Origin: Bacteroidales bacterium UBA3843
Lineage (GTDB): Bacteria; Bacteroidota; Bacteroidia; Bacteroidales; Paludibacteraceae
DNA length: 64,000 bases
NCBI GenBank assembly: GCA_002392745.1
Contig: DGHR01000014.1
Coordinates: 76,050 to 140,049, forward strand
Reading direction: 5' to 3'
Shown: positions 42,062 to 51,070 of the stretch, one piece after another
Position numbering within the stretch: position 1 is the stretch's first letter
Layout: the number at the start of each line of letters is the position of its first letter
The notes under the pieces: generated by a model
The model's database searches: none
Told to the model about the DNA's origin: nothing
The model's input: only the letters and a program-made list of their open reading frames with translations
Program-made: the position numbers and the translations under genes

Positions 42062-42493
42062 ATGTTTTCCGATCCTAAAGACTGTCTCTATTGCCAAAAC
42101 AACGAGACACTCCGCAATCTGATGATAGAGATTGCCCATCTGCGCGTTTCCCGTGCTTTTCTTTTCAAGGAACAGACATACCATGGCCGTTGCCTGGTGG
42201 CCTATGACGGACACGTGAACGACCTCAACGAGTTATCTGACGAACAACGCAATCTGTTCATGGCGGATGTGGCAGATGTAACGCGAGCAATGCAACGGTT
42301 GTTCCAGCCGGAGAAAATCAATTACGGAGCCTATTCCGACAAACTGAGCCACCTCCATTTCCACCTGGCACCGAAATATGTAGACGGTCCGGATTACGGA
42401 GGAACATTCCAAATGAATCCCGGAAAAGTCTATCTGACAGAGGCTGAGTATGCAGAAATGGTGGCAGCACTGAAAAAAGAACTTGGGAAATAG
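42062..42493 (+). CDS. HIT family hydrolase
   Basis: 143 aa. Begins DPKDCLYCQNNETLRNLMIEIAHL with a CxxC-type pair, and ends with the histidine triad LSHLHFHLAPKY (HxHxH). HIT proteins hydrolyse dinucleoside polyphosphates or AMP conjugates. The substrate is not predictable here. 35 bp after plsC and 15 bp before holB. Confidence 0.9.
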   Translation: MFSDPKDCLYCQNNETLRNLMIEIAHLRVSRAFLFKEQTYHGRCLVAYDGHVNDLNELSDEQRNLFMADVADVTRAMQRLFQPEKINYGAYSDKLSHLHFHLAPKYVDGPDYGGTFQMNPGKVYLTEAEYAEMVAALKKELGK

Positions 42494-42508
42494 TTCCGTC
42501 GAAGGTTT

Positions 42509-43678
42509 ATGCTCTTTCGCGACATCATAGGACAAGAAGAAATAAAGCAGCAACTGCGTCTTTCTGCCAGAGAAGGGCGCATTCCCCATGCCCGTCTCTT
42601 TGCCGGTCCTGCCGGTATAGGGAAACTGCAACTGGCGCTGGCTTATGCCCAGTATCTCAATTGTCCGCATCGCAGTGAAGAAGACAGTTGCGGCGTATGT
42701 CCCACATGTCTCCAATATCAGAATCTGCAACATCCTGATCTCCATTTTGTTTTCCCGATTGTCAAGACGGATGCCGGAGACACATGCGACGCCTTCATGG
42801 AGTCATGGCGGACCCAACTGACAGAGCAGCCCTATTTTGATTTGGATGACTGGTATCGGACCTTGGGAGTAGAGACCAAGCAGGGTATGATTTATGAGAA
42901 AGAGAGTTCGGAAATACTAAGAAAACTCAGTCTCAAGCCATATGGCGACGGCTATAAGGTAATGATTATCTGGCAGCCGGAGAAGATGAACACCACCTGT
43001 GCGAACAAACTGCTCAAGATATTGGAAGAACCGCCCCAGCGAACCGTCTTCCTGCTGGTAAGCGAGCATCCCGAACAACTATTATCCACTATCCAATCGC
43101 GCGTGCAGCTAATCCGTGTTCCCCGATTGCCGGATGACGTCATCGCTCAAACGATTTCATCCCAAAAGGGTTTGGCAGCATCCGATGCCGCCGATATAGC
43201 ACGGATAGCCAATGGCAGTTATCTGCAGGCCGTTAAATTAGCAGACTCCTCTGCAGAAAAAATGTCGGAATTGAACGATTTCATCGCACTTTTCCGAGAT
43301 GCTTATACCGTAGGAGTACTCACTGACCCTCAGAAGAAATACGAGTCTTTGCGCCGTTTGCGCCAATGGAGCATGGATATGGCGGACTCCAAGGTGGGCC
43401 GCGAGCGACAAAAACATTTCCTGCAATACGCACAAAAGCAAGTTCGTGAGAATTACATCCGCAATATCGGTCAACCGCAACTTAACTACCAGATGGCTCC
43501 CGAGCGGGAATTCTCGGTAAAGTTTGCACCTTTTATCCATGACGGGAATGTGGAACAAATCATGGGCCAATTGGATTTGGCTGAACGCCAGATTGAGCAA
43601 AACGGCAATGCCAAAGTTATCTTCTTTGACTTATGCTTGCAAATGATAGTGCTTATTAAAAAGAAAAAGAACCAATAA
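42509..43678 (+). CDS. holB: DNA polymerase III delta' subunit
   Basis: 389 aa. IGQEEIKQQLRLSAREGRIPHARLFAGPAGIGKLQLALAYAQYLNCPH with a degenerate Walker A (GPAGIGK), the zinc-binding CGVCPTC, VMIIWQPEKMNTTCANKLLKILEEPPQRTVFLLVSEHPEQLLSTIQSRVQ (sensor 1, SRC-like motif as SRV). It is part of the clamp loader. The insert VKTDAGDTCDAFMESWRTQLTEQPYFDLDDWYRTLG is typical of the Bacteroidota form. Confidence 0.92.
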   Translation: MLFRDIIGQEEIKQQLRLSAREGRIPHARLFAGPAGIGKLQLALAYAQYLNCPHRSEEDSCGVCPTCLQYQNLQHPDLHFVFPIVKTDAGDTCDAFMESWRTQLTEQPYFDLDDWYRTLGVETKQGMIYEKESSEILRKLSLKPYGDGYKVMIIWQPEKMNTTCANKLLKILEEPPQRTVFLLVSEHPEQLLSTIQSRVQLIRVPRLPDDVIAQTISSQKGLAASDAADIARIANGSYLQAVKLADSSAEKMSELNDFIALFRDAYTVGVLTDPQKKYESLRRLRQWSMDMADSKVGRERQKHFLQYAQKQVRENYIRNIGQPQLNYQMAPEREFSVKFAPFIHDGNVEQIMGQLDLAERQIEQNGNAKVIFFDLCLQMIVLIKKKKNQ

Positions 43679-43699
43679 AAAATACTGAAACGAACCTGT

Positions 43700-44869
43700 A
43701 TGTCAAACATGAAGAAATATATGGTAGGCAATCCGCACCATCAGTTGGGCGCAGAGGCGACAAAACGCAACTCAGCGCATATGCTGCCAGTCAGCGACTG
43801 GTTGTCCGACTTGCCAGAAAACACACATCTGACTGATTTGGTGGAAGTGCAGTTCAAGCAGACCCGTAAAGGCTATTTCCATAACTCTGCACATCTTGCA
43901 TTGGAGAAAGGTGTCAAAGTAGTGGTAGAAGCTACTACAGGACAGGATTTGGGAGAAGTGGTTCTTACCGGAAAATTGGTAGAACTGCAAATGAAGAAAA
44001 ACAAAATCGATTCATCGCGTTATGAGGTGCGACAAGTCCTAAGGATAGCAACAGAGCAGGATTTAGAGCGTGCGGCACTAGCTCATGCGCGCGAGCAAGA
44101 GACGATGATAAAGGCCCGCCAACTGGCTAAATCACTCGGTCTGGAAATGAAAATCGGCGATGTAGAGTATCAGGGAGATGGTACCAAAGCCATTTTCTAT
44201 TACATTGCTGACGGGCGTGTCGATTTCCGCCAACTCATCAAGGTATATGCAGAGACATTCCGTATCCGCGTAGAGATGAAGCAGATCGGCGCCCGCCAAG
44301 AAGCCGGCAGAATAGGAGGCACAGGGCCTTGCGGAAGAGAGCTGTGTTGCTCAACATGGATGATTAATTTCTCCTCAGTCGGTACCGGTGCTGCCAGACT
44401 CCAGAATATATCTCCTAACCCTCAGAAACTGGCAGGAATGTGTGCCAAACTGAAATGTTGTCTCAATTACGAGATGCCTGTTTATGAGGATGCCGCCAAA
44501 GAAATTCCCTCCCGCAATATCCCCCTGGAGACCAAAGATGCTGTTTTTTACCAGTTCTCAACCGATCCGCTTGCCGGGTTGGTAACCTATTCTTCAGACC
44601 AACACATACCGGCCAATTTACAGACTATCACAGTGCAGCGTGCTCAAGAGATATTGGCTATGAACCGCCGAGGCGAACGGCCAGAGAATCTTGAAGGAGC
44701 ACATGTGTCGGCAGCAGGCATGGAGATGGGATTCCAAAATTCTGTAGGTCAGGGAGATGTTACCCGCTTTGACCGCAAACGCAATAACCATCATAGTCAT
44801 CGGGAAAACCACCGTCCCGAGCACCGTGAGCGCAGACCCAACAAACCGAACACCGGCCATGAAAAATAA
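43700..44869 (+). CDS. ricT: PSP1 / RicT (YaaT) family protein
   Basis: 389 aa. VEVQFKQTRKGYFHNS is the PSP1 start; RVDFRQLIKVYAETFRIRVEMKQIGARQEAGRIGGTGPCGRELCCSTW is the hallmark with clustered cysteines, continued by GMCAKLKCCLNYE, which bind Fe-S clusters in RicT. In Bacillus the Ric complex acts on RNA cleavage and development; the Bacteroidota role is unknown. The tail is His/Arg/Asn-rich. It overlaps gldH by 11 bp, a conserved gldH-ricT-holB neighbourhood. Confidence 0.9.
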   Translation: MSNMKKYMVGNPHHQLGAEATKRNSAHMLPVSDWLSDLPENTHLTDLVEVQFKQTRKGYFHNSAHLALEKGVKVVVEATTGQDLGEVVLTGKLVELQMKKNKIDSSRYEVRQVLRIATEQDLERAALAHAREQETMIKARQLAKSLGLEMKIGDVEYQGDGTKAIFYYIADGRVDFRQLIKVYAETFRIRVEMKQIGARQEAGRIGGTGPCGRELCCSTWMINFSSVGTGAARLQNISPNPQKLAGMCAKLKCCLNYEMPVYEDAAKEIPSRNIPLETKDAVFYQFSTDPLAGLVTYSSDQHIPANLQTITVQRAQEILAMNRRGERPENLEGAHVSAAGMEMGFQNSVGQGDVTRFDRKRNNHHSHRENHRPEHRERRPNKPNTGHEK

Positions 44870-45341
44870 TCACCTTATCCGATACTCCGTACGGCTGTTG
44901 GCATTCGCAATAGGCATATGGGCGACGATGATACTCTCGTCCTGTACCAATGATATAATATATAGTGAATTCTATCCGGTTTCATCGGAGAAATGGCATG
45001 CGGACTCCATTTTTCAGACGGAGTTGGCGGTGACAGACACAACGACTTCTTACCAGATACGTTTGTATCTGCGTCATACAGAGCGTTATCCATACCAAAA
45101 CATATGGCTTTTTGTGAGTGATGATATCCACACGGATACGTTGGAATATTATTTAGCGGATGACCGTGGTCACTGGCTTGGAGATACTCACAACGGATTT
45201 ATAGAAATGTCCATGCTATACGAAGACAACCATCGTTTTCAAAATACGGGAGTCTATCATTTCTCCATCCAGCATGCCATGAGAGATACATTGCTGCGCG
45301 GAATCACCGATGTGGGATTTGAGGTGGTAAAGAACCGATAA
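44859..45341 (+). CDS. gldH: Gliding motility lipoprotein GldH
   Basis: 160 aa from the ATG at 44859, which lies inside the end of ricT. Lipobox MILSSC (Cys29). The rest follows GldH: FYPVSSEKWHADSIFQTELAVTDTTTSYQIRLYLRHTERYPYQNIWLFVS, WLGDTHNGFIEMSMLYEDNHRFQNTGVYHFSIQHAMRDTLLRGITDVGFEV. The longer frame further upstream runs over ricT and is a shadow. Function: part of the gliding/type IX secretion set, with gldB and gldJ elsewhere in this window. Confidence 0.9.
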   Translation: MKNNHLIRYSVRLLAFAIGIWATMILSSCTNDIIYSEFYPVSSEKWHADSIFQTELAVTDTTTSYQIRLYLRHTERYPYQNIWLFVSDDIHTDTLEYYLADDRGHWLGDTHNGFIEMSMLYEDNHRFQNTGVYHFSIQHAMRDTLLRGITDVGFEVVKNR

Positions 45342-45372
45342 TTTTTCCGTCTTTTGTAATTTCCAGAATAAT

Positions 45373-46152
45373 ATGGGAAAGAATAAATTGAAGAAGTTTT
45401 CCGAGATGAAGATGTTCAGTAATGTCTTCCAATTACCCATCTCCGAACTACAATACCCGCTTACTGATATCCATTTTGAAATGGCCGGTCATTGGCGCGA
45501 CAAATACTTTCATAATGATCATCCCATAGTGTTAGAACTCGGTTGCGGACGGGGAGAATACGCAATCGGTCTGGCCAAACGCTATCCGGAAAAAAATTTT
45601 ATCGGTGTGGATATCAAGGGTGCCCGTATGTGGGCCGGAGCAAAAGAAGCGGAACAGAGCGGAATGACCAATGTGGCATTCCTACGGACCAATATAGAAA
45701 TTATTAGTTCCTTCTTTGCACCGAATGAGGTGAATGAAATCTGGATTACTTTCTGCGATCCACAGATGAAAAAAGCGACTAAACGCCTTACATCTACATG
45801 GTTTATGCAACGCTATCAGAAGTTGCTCCGACCAGATGGCATTATCCATTTAAAGACAGACAGTCCCTTCCTATATACGTACACAATGGAGATGTTGCGG
45901 CTAAATCCATATCCCATACTCTGTGAAACAAGTGATTTGTATTCCGATTCTCCTGATTCCATCGGACAAAAAATGCTCGCAGATGCCCGCGCTCTGCAAA
46001 CACATTATGAGAAGCAATGGTTGGATAGAGGTATGACCATTAAATATATCTGTTGGCAACTATCCCCGCTAACGGAATGGACGGAGCCAACGATTGAAAT
46101 AGAGAAAGATTCTTATCGTTCCTATGGTCGTAATTACAATAGTCCGGAATGA
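45373..46152 (+). CDS. trmB: tRNA (guanine-N7)-methyltransferase
   Basis: 259 aa. AdoMet motif VLELGCGRGEYAIGLAKRYPEKNFIGVDIKGARMW, FLRTNIEIISSFFAPNEVNEIWITFCDPQMKKATKRLTS (the WxTFPDPQ region, here ITFCDPQ), and TDSPFLYTYTMEML. It makes m7G46 in tRNA. 31 bp after gldH. The end of the series faces the MATE gene; the 45-bp gap has a 6-bp hairpin (46178-46195) but no T run. Confidence 0.93.
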   Translation: MGKNKLKKFSEMKMFSNVFQLPISELQYPLTDIHFEMAGHWRDKYFHNDHPIVLELGCGRGEYAIGLAKRYPEKNFIGVDIKGARMWAGAKEAEQSGMTNVAFLRTNIEIISSFFAPNEVNEIWITFCDPQMKKATKRLTSTWFMQRYQKLLRPDGIIHLKTDSPFLYTYTMEMLRLNPYPILCETSDLYSDSPDSIGQKMLADARALQTHYEKQWLDRGMTIKYICWQLSPLTEWTEPTIEIEKDSYRSYGRNYNSPE

Positions 46153-46197
46153 TGCTCTCTCTTAATATAGAGGAAACCGCCTTGACAGGAAGGCGAG

Positions 46198-47589
46198 TTA
46201 ATCCGGTTCAGGAGGTGTGGAAGCAATCCATGCCTCCTGTTCTTTAATAAGATTCTGGAACCGGCTGATTTGAATCCATAACATCACTGCAGCAGTAAGG
46301 GCGGCCATTGTATCACTAACCGGGATGGCCCACCATACACCATCTAATGGTTCTGAAAAGAAAGTAGGCATCAATAATGTCAAGGGAATAAGGTATAGAA
46401 CCTGGCGTGTCAAGCTCAAAAAAATCGATTTACCGGCCATACCTATTGAAGTAAACAAGTTTCCGGCGACCATTTGAAAACCGATAACCAACATGGAGCA
46501 GCAGATAATACGCATAGGACGGATAGTTCCGGTAACCAGTAAGGGGTCGTGTGTAAAAATGCGTGTTACCGCCTCCGGGAAGCATTCTCCGAGAATAAAT
46601 ACGACAGCCATCACTCCTGTAGCATACAGGCTTGTCAAATAAAACGACCCTAGCATTCTATGGTATTGTTTAGCACCGTAGTTGTATCCAGCAATAGGTT
46701 GCATACCTTGGTTCAATCCCATCACTATCATAGCAAATACAAATGTCATACGGTTGATTACACCATATGAGGCAATGGCCATGTCGCCCCCGTAGCGTTT
46801 CAATTGATTGTTAATGATGATAACAACAAAGCAATGGGCAATATTATATAGAAAAGGCGCCATACCTATTGCCAACGCACGGCGTGTAATCCCTTTGTCC
46901 AATAGCCATATTCCACGATGAAACCGGATTAATTCATCCTTCTCCATAAATTTTGTGAACTGCCATATCACAGCTACGGCCTGGCTGATAACGGTAGCTA
47001 ATGCTGCGCCACGCACCCCCATATCCAAACCGAAGATGAATATTGGATCCAGGATAATATTGATTGTTACTGCAACAATGGTAGCCGTCATGGAGAATCG
47101 AGGGTGACCCGCCGAGCGTAACATACTATTTAATCCGAAATAAATATGCGTAAGTATATTGCCGTATAAAATAATCTCCATGTATTCATGTGCATAACCT
47201 ATGGTATCATCGCTTGCGCCGAATGCATACAAAATAGGGTCCAACCATATCAATCCGACAGTCATTACAATAGCAGACAGAATGATATTGAGTACAATCA
47301 CATTGCCCAATACCCGGTTTGCCTTCTCATAATCACGCTCGCCAAGATAAATAGCCAAGAGCGAGGAGGCTCCTACTCCTACCAGACTGCCAAAAGCCGC
47401 ACATATATCCATGAATGGTTTAGCCACTGTCAGTGCACCTAACGCCAACGCACCGCAGCCATGACCGATATATATGCTGTCCACAATATTGTACAACGAA
47501 CTGGCCGTCATCGCAATGATGGCAGGGAGTGCATACTTAAACAGCAACTTATGCACCGGTGCAGTACCCAGTTCGGTAGTAGTGTTCAT
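46198..47589 (-). CDS. MATE family efflux transporter
   Basis: 463 aa with twelve membrane helices. Starts LGTAPVHKLLFKYALPAIIAMTASSLYNIVDSIYIGHGCG, the usual MATE N-terminus; a second half begins at GITRRALAIGMAPFLYNIAHCFVVIIINNQL and includes GLNQGMQPIAGYNYGAKQYHRM. Na+ or H+ driven export of drugs or metabolites; the substrate is unknown. Only 3 bp after mrp, so probably in one transcript. Confidence 0.92.
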   Translation of the reverse strand: MNTTTELGTAPVHKLLFKYALPAIIAMTASSLYNIVDSIYIGHGCGALALGALTVAKPFMDICAAFGSLVGVGASSLLAIYLGERDYEKANRVLGNVIVLNIILSAIVMTVGLIWLDPILYAFGASDDTIGYAHEYMEIILYGNILTHIYFGLNSMLRSAGHPRFSMTATIVAVTINIILDPIFIFGLDMGVRGAALATVISQAVAVIWQFTKFMEKDELIRFHRGIWLLDKGITRRALAIGMAPFLYNIAHCFVVIIINNQLKRYGGDMAIASYGVINRMTFVFAMIVMGLNQGMQPIAGYNYGAKQYHRMLGSFYLTSLYATGVMAVVFILGECFPEAVTRIFTHDPLLVTGTIRPMRIICCSMLVIGFQMVAGNLFTSIGMAGKSIFLSLTRQVLYLIPLTLLMPTFFSEPLDGVWWAIPVSDTMAALTAAVMLWIQISRFQNLIKEQEAWIASTPPEPD

Positions 47590-47592
47590 CTT

Positions 47593-48651
47593 TTATTCTT
47601 TTTGTGAAGCGTTTTTTACGCTATCTGCAAATCGGTCAAAGAAAATGGCTGCAGGGTGTCCGTTTTGCAGGGCTATGGGTTCGCCGTCGTCTCCTCCCTC
47701 GCGAATAGACTGAACCAATGGTATTTGCGCCAGCAACGGAACATTGAGTTTTTCTGCCAATCGCTTGCCGCCATCCCTGCCGAAAATATAATACTTGTTT
47801 TCCGGCAATTCGGCCGGTGTGAACCACGACATATTTTCTACGAGGCCGAGAATAGGAACATTCACTTTCTCATTCCGAAACATCTCTACGCCCTTCTGAG
47901 CGTCTACTAATGCTACCGGCTGCGGAGTAGTCACAACAATCACGCCCGTCAACTTCAACTCACTGATTAATGTCAGATGGATGTCACTCGTACCAGGAGG
48001 CAAATCAATCAGAAAATAATCCAGTTCTCCCCAATGTGCGTCTTCTATCAGCTGTTTGATGGCATTACTAGCCATGCCTCCACGCCATATCACAGCTTGC
48101 TCAGGGTTGACAAAGAAACCAATGGAGAGCATCTTGACACCATATTGCTCTATTGGTTCAATCAGTGTCCGCCCGTTTTCCTCTACCGAGTACGGGCGTG
48201 CATCTTCGCAATGGAACATTTTAGGCATAGACGGACCATGTATGTCAGCATCGAGTAAACCGATACGATAGCCAGCCTTGGCCAGCGCAACCGCCAAATT
48301 GGCGGCAACAGTGGATTTGCCGACTCCTCCTTTGCCACTATGTATGGCTATCACGTATTTGGCATCAATTATATTTTTTGCCTCTTCTTTCCGGGAAGAA
48401 TTTGTAACCGGTTTCTTTATGTGGATTTGGGCGGTAATATTCGGATCGACATATGTCTGCAATGCTGTTTCCGCAGCCTTTACAACCGATCGTATAAAAG
48501 GATCATTCTCCTTATGGAAAATCAGCGAGAAACTGACCTCAAAACCTGATATACGGATGTCATCTTCCAACATTCCACTCTCTATCAAGTCTTTGCCCGT
48601 TCCGGGATAGCGCACATGGCGCAGAGCATCAATGATTTGTTGGGGGTACAC
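47593..48651 (-). CDS. mrp: Mrp/NBP35-type Fe-S cluster carrier ATPase
   Basis: 352 aa starting at GTG (48649-48651); no ATG lies between it and the next upstream stop. N-terminal DUF59-like domain (1-95), then the P-loop IAIHSGKGGVGKSTVAANLAVALAKAGYRIGLLDADIHGPSMPKM, IWRGGMASNAIKQLI and YFLIDLPPGTSDIHLTL. The CxxC that holds the cluster in E. coli ApbC is not seen at ENMSWFTPAELPENKYYIFGRDGG; this form is usual in Bacteroidota. Three inverted repeats lie in the 183 bp between gcvH and this gene. Confidence 0.9.
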   Translation of the reverse strand: MYPQQIIDALRHVRYPGTGKDLIESGMLEDDIRISGFEVSFSLIFHKENDPFIRSVVKAAETALQTYVDPNITAQIHIKKPVTNSSRKEEAKNIIDAKYVIAIHSGKGGVGKSTVAANLAVALAKAGYRIGLLDADIHGPSMPKMFHCEDARPYSVEENGRTLIEPIEQYGVKMLSIGFFVNPEQAVIWRGGMASNAIKQLIEDAHWGELDYFLIDLPPGTSDIHLTLISELKLTGVIVVTTPQPVALVDAQKGVEMFRNEKVNVPILGLVENMSWFTPAELPENKYYIFGRDGGKRLAEKLNVPLLAQIPLVQSIREGGDDGEPIALQNGHPAAIFFDRFADSVKNASQKE

Positions 48652-48697
48652 GTTATTAACTATTTCTTGAAAATTCTATATTTTGCGTATAAAGGAT

Positions 48698-48716
48698 GGT
48701 GCATTCAGAATGCACC
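48698..48716. repeat. 19-nt inverted repeat upstream of mrp
   Basis: GGTGCATTC, A, GAATGCACC: perfect 9-bp arms around one base, 47 bp before the mrp start. Hairpin or operator. Confidence 0.5.
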
Positions 48717-48723
48717 TTAATAT

Positions 48724-48755
48724 TTACGCGCATGCGGGTACATGCATGTGCGTAA
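48724..48755. repeat. Inverted repeat between gcvH and mrp
   Basis: TTACGCGCATG and CATGTGCGTAA pair at 10 of 11 positions around a 10-nt loop. It lies between the terminator-like hairpin and the 19-nt inverted repeat. Confidence 0.5.
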
Positions 48756-48772
48756 GGATTGCAAGGAAAAGG

Positions 48773-48804
48773 ATAGGAGAGTCACCGCATAGCAACTCTC
48801 CTAT
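48773..48804 (-). terminator. Hairpin downstream of gcvH, probable terminator
   Basis: ATAGGAGAGT and ACTCTCCTAT form a perfect 10-bp stem with a 12-nt loop, followed on the minus strand by CCTTTTCCTTGC. It is 30 bp past the gcvH stop. Confidence 0.6.
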
Positions 48805-48834
48805 TTCTCCGTTTGCGGATTCGCTCATTTTGTC

Positions 48835-49212
48835 TTAGCCAATCAAAGCTTGATAGGCTGCAGCATCCATCAGTTTGTCCAATTCAGCAGGATTGTTAAC
48901 AGCGATTCGTATAATCCATCCTTCACCGTACGGGTCGTTGTTTACCAATTCAGGCTGTGCATCCAGATTCTCATTTATAGCCAGCACTTCACCAGTAGCC
49001 GGCATATTAAGGTCGCTGACAGTCTTAACTGCTTCAATGGAACCGAATACTTCGCCTTGTCCTACGGTTTCTCCTACTGTAGGCACATCAACAAAGACAA
49101 TCTCACCTAATTCGGATTGTGCATAGTCGGTAATACCTACGTATGCTTCATTGCCCTCAACACGAATCCATTCATGTTCGCTGGTATAGCGGATATTTTC
49201 AGGAAAATTCAT
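48835..49212 (-). CDS. gcvH: Glycine cleavage system H protein
   Basis: 125 aa. RYTSEHEWIRVEGNEAYVGITDYAQSELGEIVFVDVPTVGETVGQGEVFGSIEAVKTVSDLNMPATGEVLAINENL; the lipoylated lysine is in EAVKTVSD. It carries the aminomethyl group between GcvP and GcvT; no other gcv gene is in the window. 32 bp after gldJ on the same strand. Confidence 0.97.
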   Translation of the reverse strand: MNFPENIRYTSEHEWIRVEGNEAYVGITDYAQSELGEIVFVDVPTVGETVGQGEVFGSIEAVKTVSDLNMPATGEVLAINENLDAQPELVNNDPYGEGWIIRIAVNNPAELDKLMDAAAYQALIG

Positions 49213-49244
49213 AGTGATTGTGATTATGCATTATTCATGATTCA

Positions 49245-50843
49245 TTATTTAACCGGCGTACCAGGAATCTGGTCACCCAGTGTAGACATGGCGCAACGGA
49301 ATCCAATCTTGGACGATGCTTTGTCCTGGTCCATATAGCGGCGTGTGGAAGGATTGAGCCAATAAATTCGGTCAGCCCATGAACCGCCTTTGTATACACG
49401 TGTCTTTTTCGTTACGCGCGGAGCCAAAATGTCAGTAGGGTCAGTTTTAACTGCTGCCAGATTTTCCACACCTACGGTGTCCAGCGGATAATCGGTGTCA
49501 ATCAGACTCGCAAAGTCGCCGTCCAATACATCGCGCTTATCATCCTCTTTCCCCCATGTGATTTTGATGGCACCAACAGAGTCAATCTCAAACTTGCCAT
49601 TCTCATTCAGCACGGGACGGCTGTAAATATTACCACGATAAGAGTTATATTCGCTGATTTCCTGATAACTGGTCTCACGATATACATCCATAACCCACTC
49701 GTTTACGTTGCCGGCCATGTTGTATAAACCGAAATCGTTCGGTGCAAACTCGTCTACCGGATTGGTGATTACGCGGCGGTCGTTGAGTGCACCACTGACA
49801 CCCATCATATCACCGCGACCACGTACAAAGTTAGCCTGTAATTGTCCTACGTTGTGCTTCGACATGTCACGTGGATGATAACCGGACCAAGGATAAATCT
49901 TACCCTCTATAGTCAGGCCGTCTTCGCCAGCAACCGGTGCATATGCAGCAAACTCCCACTCCGCTTCAGTCGGCAGGCGATAGCCCGTCACGAAAATACC
50001 ATCGGCGATGTTTACTTTGCGTTCAGCACCATAGCTATCCAATTTCGGTTTACGACCATATTCGGGATTATAGGTCTCATCCATCAAGTATTTCTCAGTG
50101 TTGAAGACGAACTTATCGCGTATCCACTCGTAACTGGGGCGGTACATCGTAATGGTCTGCTCCGGATCCTCGGGGCTGACTTCTTCGTAGGCATACATCT
50201 CATAGCCGGTTTGTTGTTCCCACTCATCTTTGTATGCTTCGTCATCGGTTGGCTGCAAATCTCCGAACGGGGGAATTACGATAGCGCCGGCATTAATCAA
50301 TGCCATTTCGTTAACGCGGTCAGTACGCCATTGGCAATAAGCCATAGCTTGTTCCCATGTCACACCTACTACAGGATAGAAAGAGAAAGCAGGGTGCTCG
50401 AAATAATTGTCCTCATACGGATCGTTGTATGCCAGATCCTCGCGCCATACTTTGTGATCCGGACGAGCCTGATCCACCAACTCCGGTGCTACAGCACCGA
50501 ACACAAACTCCAACCAATGGAGATATTCGTTCCAGTTTAGATTGGTGACTTCATACTTGTCCATATAGAACGAGCTGACAGTCAGGCTACGCGTTTCATT
50601 GTTGCGCGGAGCAGTAATAAACTCATCTTTCTCTCCTACGGTGAAAGTTCCACCCTGAATAGGCACCATACCCACCGGATTGACATTTCCTACGCCCTCG
50701 TTGGCTTCGAAATTCGTGGTACGTGCATCAAAGTAGTTCCAACCTGTGGTGTTGCTGACGCGTGTGTTCAGTTCACGTTTGCTACATGATGCAGCAATCA
50801 TCACTACCGATACAATCAATAGGTACTTAAATACGTTCTTCAT
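49245..50843 (-). CDS. gldJ: Gliding / type IX secretion lipoprotein, GldJ type
   Basis: 532 aa. Lipobox (VVMIAASC, Cys20). The rest is a formylglycine-generating-enzyme-like domain: MVPIQGGTFTVGEKD, SFYMDKYEVTNLNWNEYLHWLEFVFG, FSFYPVVGVTWEQAMAYCQWRTDRVNE, GYRLPTEAEWEFAAYAP, NDFGLYNMAGNVNEWVMD, RVYKGGSWADRIYWLNPSTRRYMDQDKASSKIGFRCA. The start NTTGWNYFDARTTNFEANEG and the length (over 500) fit GldJ better than GldK/PorK, but the two are paralogues and I cannot exclude the latter. It forms part of the periplasmic/outer-membrane secretion apparatus. Own promoter at 50925-50957; the leader holds CGCATATGCG. Confidence 0.85.
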   Translation of the reverse strand: MKNVFKYLLIVSVVMIAASCSKRELNTRVSNTTGWNYFDARTTNFEANEGVGNVNPVGMVPIQGGTFTVGEKDEFITAPRNNETRSLTVSSFYMDKYEVTNLNWNEYLHWLEFVFGAVAPELVDQARPDHKVWREDLAYNDPYEDNYFEHPAFSFYPVVGVTWEQAMAYCQWRTDRVNEMALINAGAIVIPPFGDLQPTDDEAYKDEWEQQTGYEMYAYEEVSPEDPEQTITMYRPSYEWIRDKFVFNTEKYLMDETYNPEYGRKPKLDSYGAERKVNIADGIFVTGYRLPTEAEWEFAAYAPVAGEDGLTIEGKIYPWSGYHPRDMSKHNVGQLQANFVRGRGDMMGVSGALNDRRVITNPVDEFAPNDFGLYNMAGNVNEWVMDVYRETSYQEISEYNSYRGNIYSRPVLNENGKFEIDSVGAIKITWGKEDDKRDVLDGDFASLIDTDYPLDTVGVENLAAVKTDPTDILAPRVTKKTRVYKGGSWADRIYWLNPSTRRYMDQDKASSKIGFRCAMSTLGDQIPGTPVK

Positions 50844-50924
50844 ATTACTAATAGATATGTTGTTTTTTTCGTTTTATGCCCGCATAGGCGTGTATATTCG
50901 CATATGCGTATGCGTTTCAGCTTG

Positions 50925-50957
50925 CAAAGATACAATTTTTTTCTCAAACACACCAAA
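50925..50957 (-). promoter_or_regulatory. Promoter of gldJ
   Basis: Minus strand: TTTG at 50954-50957, 21 nt, TATCTTTG at 50925-50932. Here the -33 box lacks the CRTAT extension. Confidence 0.7.
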
Positions 50958-51058
50958 CTTTTCTCCAAAAAAAGCAAAAAAAGTTTATTTTTCCTACAAA
51001 AACACTATTTTTTCTACTTTTTTAATACATAAAGTATCTGTTTTTCAAAAAAAAGCAG

Positions 51059-51066
51059 TAATTTTG
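51059..51066 (+). promoter_or_regulatory. -7 box of the folP promoter
   Basis: TAATTTTG, then GC. No TTG at the normal distance. It is only 4 bp from the GTG start and 19 bp from the alternative ATG of folP. Confidence 0.55.
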
Positions 51067-51070
51067 CGGC

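Noticed and set aside
48661..48720. Plus-strand promoter starting TTGCGTATAA
   Set aside because: No TAnnTTTG at 20 nt; the position falls in the 19-nt inverted repeat.
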